This document shows positions 1-6,548 of a stretch of DNA of 64,000 bases, one piece after another. Under the pieces are notes generated by a model. The model was not told where the DNA came from, made no database searches, and was given only the letters and a program-made list of their open reading frames with translations. Position 1 is the stretch's first letter. Each line of letters begins with the position of its first letter. Made by a program: the position numbers and the translations under genes. The stretch comes from Croceivirga radicis (lineage in GTDB: Bacteria > Bacteroidota > Bacteroidia > Flavobacteriales > Flavobacteriaceae): contig NZ_MTBC01000002.1 in the NCBI RefSeq assembly GCF_002072105.2, positions 62,001-126,000 on the forward strand, given 5' to 3'.

Positions 1-1
1 C

Positions 2-2008
2 CGTACCGTGAACATGGCGCGTATTTTAGAAGGTTCTGTGCGTAATACCGGTATACATGCTTGTGGGGTAATCATTACTCCAGATGATATTACCAAGTTT
101 GTACCTGTTTCTACCGCAAAGGATTCCGATTTGTATGTGACCCAGTTTGATAACTCTGTGGTAGAAAGTGCGGGGTTACTAAAAATGGATTTCTTGGGGT
201 TAAAAACGCTAACCCTTATTAAGGATACGGTAAAAATTGTAAAAGCAAGAACGGGGGTAGAATTGATTCCAGATGACTTTCCGCTAGATGATGAAAAGAC
301 GTATGAGCTTTTTCAACGCGGAGAAACAATTGGGGTGTTCCAGTACGAATCGCCTGGGATGCAAAAACACATGAAGAGTCTTAAGCCTACGGTTTTTGAC
401 GATTTAATTGCCATGAACGCCTTGTACCGTCCGGGGCCCATGGAATACATACCAAGTTTTATTGCCCGTAAACATGGCGATGAAGAGATTTCTTATGATT
501 TGCCAGAGATGGAAGAGTATCTGCAAGATACCTACGGTATTACGGTGTATCAAGAGCAGGTGATGCGTTTGTCTCAGAAACTGGCAGGTTTTTCTAAGGG
601 TGATGCAGATGTTTTGCGGAAGGCTATGGGTAAAAAGATTTTTGCCCTACTAGAAAAGTTAAAACCACAGTTCTTGGACGGGGGCGAAAAAAATGGACAT
701 CCAAGAGATGTTTTGGCAAAAATTTGGAAAGACTGGGAGGCTTTTGCATCCTATGCTTTTAATAAAAGTCACTCTACCTGCTATGCGTACATTGCTTACC
801 AAACGGCCTATTTAAAAGCGCACTATCCGGCGGAATACATGGCGGCGGTTTTGTCCAATAACATGAATGACATTAAGCAGGTCACCTTTTTTATGGAAGA
901 GTGTAAGCGAATGGGCTTGCAGGTATTGGGTCCAGATGTAAACGAATCGTTCTACAAATTTGCCGTAAATAAAGACTATGCAGTTCGTTTTGGATTGGGA
1001 GCCATTAAAGGGGTTGGTAGGGCAGCCGTAGAAGCAATCGTAAAGGAACGTGCAGAAAATGGTCCTTATAAATCTGTATTTGATATGACCAAAAGAGTAG
1101 ACCTTCGCGCAGCAAATAAAAAAGCATTTGAAAATTTAGCTTTAGCTGGTGGGTTCGATTCCTTTGGCGGCACACATAGGGCACAGTATTTTCATCAAGA
1201 AGCAGACGGTATCATGTTCTTGGAAAAAGTAATAAAATATGGTTCCAAGTTTCAAGAGAATCAAAATAGTTCTCAAGTAAGTTTGTTTGGCGAAGCCAGT
1301 GAGGTTCAAATTCCGGAACCGGTGGTGCCTCCTTGTGATGATTGGGGTACCATGGAAAAATTAAGAAGGGAAAAAGAAGTGGTAGGTATTTACCTTTCTG
1401 GGCACCCTTTAGATGACTTTAAAAAAGAAATGGATGCCTTTTGCACCGCAAGTTTGTCTCATTTAAAGGGCGATTTGAACGAAGTGGTGAATAGGGAGCT
1501 TTCTGTTGCGGGGGTAATTACAGATGTGCAACACCGAGTATCTAAAAACGGAAAAGGTTGGGCCGCATTCACAGTAGAAGATTATATGGATTCTTATGAG
1601 TTTAGGATTTTTGGTGAAGAATACCTGCGTTTTAGGCACTTTTTAATGATGAATTCTTTTATTTACCTAAAGGTGTTTATTAGAGAAGGTTGGGTTAATA
1701 GGGAAACCGGTAAAAAGGGAGACCCTAGGTTGCAGTTTAATGATTTTAAGCAGTTGCAGGATGTAATGGAAACCTACGCTAAAAAGTTGACTATAAAACT
1801 AAATGTGGCAGCCTTGCAAGAACAGCGGATCAAGGAGTTAAAAGAAGCTATTTTAGAACATGCCGGGAGCCATACCCTAAATTTTGTGGTGTACGAACAA
1901 GAAGAAAAGATAAAGCTAAATTTATCTAGCAGAAAGCAAAAAGTAAATATTACCACAGACTTATTAAATACATTAGAAAAACAAGAGGTGGTTTATAAAT
2001 TAAACTAG
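2..2008 (+). CDS. dnaE: DNA polymerase III alpha subunit, C-terminal part (5' end outside window)
   Basis: Catalytic subunit of the replicative DNA polymerase. The reading frame is open from the first bases of the window, so the gene starts upstream and about 669 codons are visible. Seen: typical DnaE blocks such as KSHSTCYAYIAYQTAYL and YRPGPMEYIPSFIARKHG, a helix-hairpin-helix-like stretch (VDLRAANKKAFENLALAGGF), the SGHPLDDF motif, and an OB-fold-like domain around visible residues 495-560 (ELSVAGVITDVQHRVSKNGK). It ends with TAG. The GTG at position 8 is an internal valine codon, not a start. Family assignment is certain. The PHP and N-terminal palm regions lie outside the window. Confidence 0.97.
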   Translation, partial: RTVNMARILEGSVRNTGIHACGVIITPDDITKFVPVSTAKDSDLYVTQFDNSVVESAGLLKMDFLGLKTLTLIKDTVKIVKARTGVELIPDDFPLDDEKTYELFQRGETIGVFQYESPGMQKHMKSLKPTVFDDLIAMNALYRPGPMEYIPSFIARKHGDEEISYDLPEMEEYLQDTYGITVYQEQVMRLSQKLAGFSKGDADVLRKAMGKKIFALLEKLKPQFLDGGEKNGHPRDVLAKIWKDWEAFASYAFNKSHSTCYAYIAYQTAYLKAHYPAEYMAAVLSNNMNDIKQVTFFMEECKRMGLQVLGPDVNESFYKFAVNKDYAVRFGLGAIKGVGRAAVEAIVKERAENGPYKSVFDMTKRVDLRAANKKAFENLALAGGFDSFGGTHRAQYFHQEADGIMFLEKVIKYGSKFQENQNSSQVSLFGEASEVQIPEPVVPPCDDWGTMEKLRREKEVVGIYLSGHPLDDFKKEMDAFCTASLSHLKGDLNEVVNRELSVAGVITDVQHRVSKNGKGWAAFTVEDYMDSYEFRIFGEEYLRFRHFLMMNSFIYLKVFIREGWVNRETGKKGDPRLQFNDFKQLQDVMETYAKKLTIKLNVAALQEQRIKELKEAILEHAGSHTLNFVVYEQEEKIKLNLSSRKQKVNITTDLLNTLEKQEVVYKLN

Positions 2009-2079
2009 TATAAGTTTTGCCAATTGCTTGATAATGAAAACAAATGTTATAAGAGTAAGGAATGCGCGTTTTAATTGAC

Positions 2080-2087
2080 TAACTTTG
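2080..2087 (+). promoter_or_regulatory. Bacteroidetes -7 promoter element upstream of trxA
   Basis: TAACTTTG matches the Bacteroidetes -7 consensus TANNTTTG and lies 21 bases before the trxA start codon. No TTG is found at the expected distance upstream (about 19 bases), so only the -7 half is supported. Confidence 0.45.
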
Positions 2088-2108
2088 CGTTAATATAAAT
2101 AAATACAC

Positions 2109-2426
2109 ATGGCACTAGAGATAACAGATGCAACATTTGAAGAAGTTGTTTTAAAAAGTGATAAGCCAGTAATGGTAGATTTTTGGGCTGCATGGTGCGG
2201 ACCTTGTAGAATGGTAGGCCCAATCATAGAAGAAGTTAGTCAAGAATACGATGGCAAAGCTGTAGTTGGTAAAGTAGATGTAGATGCCAACCAAGAATTT
2301 GCCGCTAAATACGGAGTAAGAAACATTCCAACCGTATTGGTATTCAAGGATGGAGAAATCGTAAGCAGACAAGTTGGTGTATCTCCTAAAAAAGTTTACA
2401 CAGACGCTATTGACGGTTTGTTATAA
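2109..2426 (+). CDS. trxA: thioredoxin
   Basis: Cytoplasmic disulfide reductase, 105 residues, the normal size for thioredoxin 1. The redox motif W29-C30-G31-P32-C33 is intact, as is the later cis-proline motif NIPTV. No signal peptide is seen, so it acts in the cytoplasm. It stands alone, with its own -7 element upstream and a strong hairpin terminator downstream. In Flavobacteriaceae trxA is often found next to dnaE, as here. Confidence 0.97.
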   Translation: MALEITDATFEEVVLKSDKPVMVDFWAAWCGPCRMVGPIIEEVSQEYDGKAVVGKVDVDANQEFAAKYGVRNIPTVLVFKDGEIVSRQVGVSPKKVYTDAIDGLL

Positions 2427-2447
2427 ACCTATAGCGTAATAAATTTT

Positions 2448-2480
2448 AAAGGCCTGGTGTAAACCGGGCCTTTTCTTTTT
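2448..2480 (+). terminator. rho-independent terminator after trxA
   Basis: Arms AAAGGCCTGG (2448-2457) and CCGGGCCTTT (2464-2473) pair over 10 bp with one G-T, around a 6-base loop, followed by a T-rich tract. It separates trxA from the DUF58 gene. Confidence 0.85.
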
Positions 2481-2493
2481 ATCTTGGGGTTAG

Positions 2494-3423
2494 ATGGATA
2501 TTAAAAATCAATTACAAGACGCCAAACTATTTAAAAATCTAGAATTGCTTGCCAAGCAAGTAGTAGAAGGTTTTATCAATGGTATGCATAAAAGTCCTTT
2601 TCATGGCTTTTCTTCAGAATTTGCGGAACATAAGATTTATAATAACGGAGAAAGCACCAAGCACATAGATTGGAAATTGTTTGCACGAACAGATAAGTTG
2701 TACACCAAACGCTACGAAGAAGAAACCAATTTGCGTTGTCATATGATTTTGGACAACTCGGCTTCTATGTACTTTCCAGAATTAAAGCAACAACAGATAG
2801 GGAGTTTAAATAAGATGGGGTTTTCAGTGTTGGCAATTGCGGCTATAATGAACTTGCTTAAAAAGCAACGAGACGCTGTTGGCTTAAGTGTATATGGTAA
2901 AGGGTATAATTACTATGCTCCTGAAAAAAGCAGTGAGCGGCACATGCAGATGCTTTTGGCACAATTAAATGAGTTAGGTAATAGCAAGCAAGGTGATAAG
3001 GAAACGCGCACTTATGACTATTTGCATCAAATAGCAGAAAAGCTACACCGTAGAAGTTTAGTTTTTTTGTTTACGGATATGTTGCAGCATCAGGTGGAAC
3101 AAGAAAGGTTGTTTGAGGCTTTGCGTCATCTAAAGTATAATAAACATGACGTTGTAATGTTCCATGTAATGGACAAAAAGTTAGAACAAGAATTTGATTT
3201 TGAAGCAGGTCCCAAGCGATTTATTGATGTTGAAACCGGTGCTAAAATTGATGTGTACGCAGAAGGTGTAAAAGAAAATTATAAAAAAGAATTTGAGGCC
3301 TATAAAGAAGAAGTGAAGCTTAAATGTATGCAGTATAAGATTAAGTATGTGGCAGTTGACGTTGGTGCCGATTTTGCAACAGTCTTAAATACATTTTTAG
3401 TAGAACGAAGAAAGTTCGTTTAA
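2494..3423 (+). CDS. DUF58 domain protein (MoxR-system partner, VWA-like)
   Basis: 309 residues. The central part holds the DUF58 signature region (NGESTKHIDWKLFARTDKLY, about residues 51-70) followed by a VWA-like beginning, MILDNSASMYF, with a DxSxS metal-site pattern. DUF58 proteins usually work with MoxR AAA+ ATPases in assembly or chaperone roles, but no moxR is visible here. No signal peptide or clear membrane helix is seen, so it is probably cytoplasmic. It starts 14 bases after the trxA terminator and is followed by the tRNA promoter. Family clear; substrate unknown. Confidence 0.85.
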   Translation: MDIKNQLQDAKLFKNLELLAKQVVEGFINGMHKSPFHGFSSEFAEHKIYNNGESTKHIDWKLFARTDKLYTKRYEEETNLRCHMILDNSASMYFPELKQQQIGSLNKMGFSVLAIAAIMNLLKKQRDAVGLSVYGKGYNYYAPEKSSERHMQMLLAQLNELGNSKQGDKETRTYDYLHQIAEKLHRRSLVFLFTDMLQHQVEQERLFEALRHLKYNKHDVVMFHVMDKKLEQEFDFEAGPKRFIDVETGAKIDVYAEGVKENYKKEFEAYKEEVKLKCMQYKIKYVAVDVGADFATVLNTFLVERRKFV

Positions 3424-3436
3424 ATGAAAAAAAATT

Positions 3437-3466
3437 TTGTGTAATTAAAAACAGCGTGTATATTTG
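3437..3466 (+). promoter_or_regulatory. promoter of tRNA-Asp (TTG / TANNTTTG)
   Basis: TTG at 3437-3439 and TATATTTG at 3459-3466 are 19 bases apart, the textbook Bacteroidetes sigma-ABfr spacing. It implies a 5' leader of roughly 75 bases before the mature tRNA. Confidence 0.75.
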
Positions 3467-3546
3467 CACTCGCTTTTGAAAAGCAATTGTAACAAGATTT
3501 GAATCCCGCTGATGCAGGAGTCTTAGTTAAATAAGATAAAATTCTT

Positions 3547-3620
3547 GGTCTGGTAGTTCAGTTGGTTAGAATACCTGCCTGTCACGCAGGGGGTCGCGGG
3601 TTCGAGTCCCGTCCAGACCG
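3547..3620 (+). tRNA. tRNA-Asp (anticodon GTC)
   Basis: 74 bases without an encoded CCA. Acceptor arms GGTCTGG (3547-3553) and CCAGACC (3613-3619) pair perfectly, with G as discriminator. The anticodon arm is CCTGC, loop CTGTCAC, GCAGG, which places GTC at 3581-3583. The T arm GCGGG-TTCGAGT-CCCGT is canonical, and the D-loop contains AGTTGGTTAGA. Single-copy unit with its own promoter and terminator. An accessory island begins just downstream. Confidence 0.97.
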
Positions 3621-3624
3621 CAAA

Positions 3625-3652
3625 AAGCCTCAACGAATGTTGAGGCTTTTTT
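3625..3652 (+). terminator. terminator of tRNA-Asp
   Basis: Arms AAGCCTCAAC (3625-3634) and GTTGAGGCTT (3639-3648) pair perfectly around a GAAT loop and are followed by a T run. Confidence 0.88.
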
Positions 3653-3662
3653 GTTTCCCTTG

Positions 3663-4033
3663 TTAGTTGATAAATCCATTAGCTTTAGCATGCACCACAG
3701 CTTCGTCCGTATGGTTTATAAGTTGAATAGGAACGTGGGTTTTTTGCTCCAGTCTTTTCTTAATTCGTTTCATTTTTAGATGGTCTTTTGTGGTACGAAT
3801 GTATATGGCGCTAATCATATCAGGATATGTTTCCGCAATAGCGCTGTAAATATCATGGTCTAAATCTTTCGCATCGCCAATTAAAACAAAAGGTAGATTT
3901 GGAAAACTTTCCAGAATATGTGCAGTTTTTGTATACTTGTTTTCTTCCTTAAAACTTTGTTTTTTTTCGTTTTCCAAGCCTATATCCCTTAAAAGTAACA
4001 CGCCTTTTGGAAAATTTTGATACTTTAAAAATT
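3663..4033 (-). pseudogene. truncated App1-type phosphatase, 3'-end duplicate
   Basis: A 371-bp copy of the 3' end of the full gene at 5336-6331, in the same orientation and with no indels. By eye there are about 16 mismatches, near 96% identity. It encodes only the last ~123 residues, from around VLLLRDIGLEN to the stop. The catalytic DxDxT motif and everything before it are missing, and there is no promoter or start for this piece, so it cannot be functional. Homology stops sharply at 4033, eight bases before the leader-peptide relic on the other strand. The substitutions show that the duplication is not brand new. Confidence 0.85.
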
Positions 4034-4040
4034 AGAAAAA

Positions 4041-4214
4041 ATGGATTTCGAGATGTATAATATTCAAGAATAGAATGTACAAGAGTTAACTGTAATAGAA
4101 GGTGGTGGTTGGTTTTCTGACTTAGCAAAAGACATAGGGCATGCTGTTGGTTATGCAATAGGTGATGCGGTGGGTTAGGTAGTAGTTGCTGCACATATTT
4201 TGACCCATAAATGA
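4041..4214 (+). pseudogene. double-glycine-leader (bacteriocin-like) peptide, broken by two amber codons
   Basis: Frame 1 from ATG 4041 reads MDFEMYNIQE, then TAG (4071-4073), then NVQELTVIEGG followed by GWFSDLAKDIGHAV and GYAIGDAVG, a second TAG (4176-4178), and VVVAAHILTHK before TGA at 4212. The leader (acidic start, xVQELTxIxGG with a GG cleavage point at codons 21-22) and the Gly/Ala-rich amphipathic core match double-glycine leader peptides exported by peptidase-containing ABC transporters, a class known in Bacteroidetes. Each stop is one base from a sensible codon (TTG, CAG or TGG). No start codon follows the first stop, so the gene looks dead unless amber is read through. A CPBP gene starts 107 bases downstream. 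Recognised by eye, not by search. Confidence 0.6.
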
Positions 4215-4321
4215 AATGTACTAGACTAAATGCTTGATTAAAAAATTAATCATAACTATCTGAATAGCATCCAGTATTTAATAAATGCTAATTTTGATTT
4301 GTAACTTCTTTAAACCAGTAC

Positions 4322-5011
4322 ATGAAACTAATATCTGATTTACTTTTATTCTTAAAAAATCCAAAAAACTTAAAAAAGGGAGAAGCAAAGTTCATTACGG
4401 ACTTTAAGAATTTTGTAATCTATGACTTAACCATAACCTTTTTGTGGGCATTCGCGGTTGGAATGCTAACTGTAACTTTCGTAGATTTCGCCATGGTGTT
4501 TAAGAGTAAGAAAAGCCTTGGAGGTAATTTTACACATGCTTTTTTAATCATTGTATTTATAGGGCCTATAATAGAAGAATTGGCATTTAGGTTTAGTCTT
4601 AAAGTAAATAAATTAACAGTCGCGGTTAGTTTATCCGTACAACTTATATTCTATTTACACATATTGAAATTTATTGATGTGGGTTTTTATGTCAGAATTA
4701 TATTAATGGTAGTATGCTCATTTATTTTATATTTTACCATCAGTTCAAGACTAAGTCTATTTTTAAAGAAAAAGTTTAATTATTATCTGTATTATAATTT
4801 GTTTGCTTTTGGCTTTTTACATGCATTAAATTTTTCTTATTTTGAAGTTTTCCACTATTTATTCATTCCTATATTAGTCTCGGTACAACTTTTATTTGGG
4901 TTATACTTAAGTTATATAAGAATTAGAAGAAATATATCATATGCTATTGGTTTTCATATCTTTCATAACGCCTTAATATTCGGTTGGGGTCAACTAATGT
5001 CATCCTATTAA
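4322..5011 (+). CDS. CPBP-family intramembrane metalloprotease, candidate immunity protein
   Basis: 229 residues with at least six hydrophobic segments. All three CPBP (Abi/Rce1-type) motifs are present: EExxxR at E85-E86-R90 (GPIIEELAFR), FxxxH at F163-H167, and H212/H215-N216 near the C-terminus (GFHIFHNAL). Family members are membrane proteases. In Gram-positive class II bacteriocin loci they commonly serve as self-immunity proteins. The position directly after a double-glycine peptide relic suggests the same role here, but that is inference; prenyl-protein-type processing or another function is equally possible. The gene looks intact, is AT-rich, and sits between the two copies of the App1 sequence. 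Confidence 0.8.
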   Translation: MKLISDLLLFLKNPKNLKKGEAKFITDFKNFVIYDLTITFLWAFAVGMLTVTFVDFAMVFKSKKSLGGNFTHAFLIIVFIGPIIEELAFRFSLKVNKLTVAVSLSVQLIFYLHILKFIDVGFYVRIILMVVCSFILYFTISSRLSLFLKKKFNYYLYYNLFAFGFLHALNFSYFEVFHYLFIPILVSVQLLFGLYLSYIRIRRNISYAIGFHIFHNALIFGWGQLMSSY

Positions 5012-5335
5012 ATATACATTAATTATTAGAACCTCATTGTAAGTGCACCCAATGTAGTTATGGCAACATTTCGGATAACAATTATGAAATTTTTAGGTAA
5101 ATAAGTCAAGATTGTGTGCTGTACTGTTGTTTTATTGGTGCAAAGAAAATATTATTTAATCTCTTGCTTACTAAAAAATTGAATTTGTAAAAAGGTTGGA
5201 CTAACTTCCTTTAAAGGTGTTGAGGCTAGAAAAGGTAAGATTGAAAATTATATTTCAAATTTATAATCAATGAATAAAATTAAGTACTCGTTAGACTTGT
5301 TGTTGTAACGACCATTTTTAATTTTGTTTCTCCTC
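5012..5335. other. gene-free interval between CPBP gene and App1 gene
   Basis: AT-rich, with no convincing gene on either strand. The longest protein-like stretch is about 24 codons (around 5183-5254, reading KKVGLTSFKGVEARKGKIEN), with a stop directly before it, perhaps a decayed coding remnant. No clear terminator or promoter was found. Confidence 0.5.
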
Positions 5336-5706
5336 TTAGTTGATAAGTCCATTAGCTCTAGCATGCACCACAGCTTCGTCCGTATGGTTTATAAGTTGAA
5401 TAGGAACGTGGGTTTTTTGCTCCAGTCTTTTCTTGATTCGTTTCATTTTTAGATGGTCTTTTGTGGTACGAATGTATATGGCGCTAATCCTATTAGGATA
5501 TGTTTCTGCAATAGCGCTGTAAATATCATGGTCTAAATCTGCCGCATCGCCAATTAAAACAAAAGGTAGATTTGGATAACTCTCCAGAATATGTGCAATT
5601 TTTATATACTTGTTCTCTTCCTTAAAACTTTGTTTTTTTTTGTTTTCCAAGCCTATATCCCTTAAAAGTAACACGCCTTTTGGAAAATTCTGATATTTTA
5701 AAAATT
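5336..5706 (-). repeat. 371-bp direct repeat, copy 2 (copy 1 at 3663-4033)
   Basis: Same orientation and exactly the same length as copy 1; about 16 substitutions and no indels by eye. Both copies begin at the TTA stop triplet of the phosphatase and end at AAAAATT. The repeats flank 1.3 kb carrying the peptide relic and the CPBP gene. Recombination between them would delete that module and leave a complete phosphatase gene beside tRNA-Asp. Confidence 0.9.
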
Positions 5707-6331
5707 CCATAAGATATTCATACAAATTCCAAGGACTATTGGAAAGGTAGAAGAATGGATTTTTGTCATTTCCGCTTATACCTTTTCTAAGCAACTGGTA
5801 GAATTCTTGTGCGCCTTCTAATGGCATGCGCTGATTGCTATGCTTAAAGAAGGAATTGACAACAACCTTCCATTTAAATGCCGAAGATATACCGGTACGT
5901 ATTACCGTGTCATCTAAATCTGAAATTATACCGTACTGTGCAGACGGTAATGGTTTAAGAATTTCGTCTTTTATAGTAAAGGGTTTGCCACTGTATGTTA
6001 GTGAATAGTGTATGGGGTGCCATTCTTCATCAAGTAAATTGGCATTGTAGGCTTCGTCTAAATATATATAGCCTTCCGCATCTGATGTAAGACTGGTTTT
6101 AAGTTCATTAGCGGTTACTGTAACTACAACACCTTCTTTTTCATCGCTTTCAAAACGTTTATAGCTGTTGTATAAATTCTTTAAAAAACCGTTGTCTTCT
6201 TCGTGTGTAATTCCTTCGTCCTCCAAAACCCTAGCCTGACCAAAGATCTTATCGTTGTTGGCGTAGCCACCAAATGGGATAATAATAACTGGGTCGGGGT
6301 CGTCAATCAATCTAGAAAGGAACTGAAACAT
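5336..6331 (-). CDS. App1-type phosphatidate phosphatase-like protein (DUF2183)
   Basis: 331 residues from the ATG at 6331. A longer frame begins only with a TTG at 6364, so the ATG at MFQFLSRLIDDPDP is preferred. The C-terminal catalytic domain has the HAD-like nucleophile motif SDLDDTV (about residues 137-143 from the ATG), then YLSNSPWN and the FVLIGD block, as in the yeast App1 catalytic domain (DUF2183, HAD superfamily). Bacterial members have no settled substrate; lipid phosphate hydrolysis is the family-based guess. Its last 371 bp are duplicated at 3663-4033. No signal peptide is evident. Confidence 0.82.
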   Translation of the reverse strand: MFQFLSRLIDDPDPVIIIPFGGYANNDKIFGQARVLEDEGITHEEDNGFLKNLYNSYKRFESDEKEGVVVTVTANELKTSLTSDAEGYIYLDEAYNANLLDEEWHPIHYSLTYSGKPFTIKDEILKPLPSAQYGIISDLDDTVIRTGISSAFKWKVVVNSFFKHSNQRMPLEGAQEFYQLLRKGISGNDKNPFFYLSNSPWNLYEYLMEFLKYQNFPKGVLLLRDIGLENKKKQSFKEENKYIKIAHILESYPNLPFVLIGDAADLDHDIYSAIAETYPNRISAIYIRTTKDHLKMKRIKKRLEQKTHVPIQLINHTDEAVVHARANGLIN

Positions 6332-6548
6332 CTTCTTTTTTTTGCTAAAAATAGATGCAACCAAATATTTGGGTTAGGTTAAATGCAAGTTTTATTGACT
6401 TGATAGCTTAAGGATACAATTTACGGGTGGTATACCGTTTTTTCTAGCATTTGGCTTCTCTCATTGGTCGCTGGTCTAATAAAGAAGGTAAAATCAAGAG
6501 ATTTTTTAGACTTTTTGACCACTATATCCAAACCAACTATAGTTTTTA

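Noticed and set aside
3500-3530. Leader of tRNA-Asp contains GATTTGAATCCCGC, like the T arm of a second, broken tRNA.
   Set aside because: No acceptor or anticodon arm can be built around it; the 75-base stretch is explained as the normal 5' leader of tRNA-Asp.
3949-4194. 81-codon minus-strand frame across the peptide relic.
   Set aside because: Its composition (Leu/His/Gln runs) is that of antisense to the Gly/Ala-rich peptide, and it runs across the boundary of the duplicated phosphatase end.
3663-5706. Insertion sequence bounded by direct repeats.
   Set aside because: No transposase, terminal inverted repeats or short target duplication; the repeats are coding DNA of the neighbouring gene.
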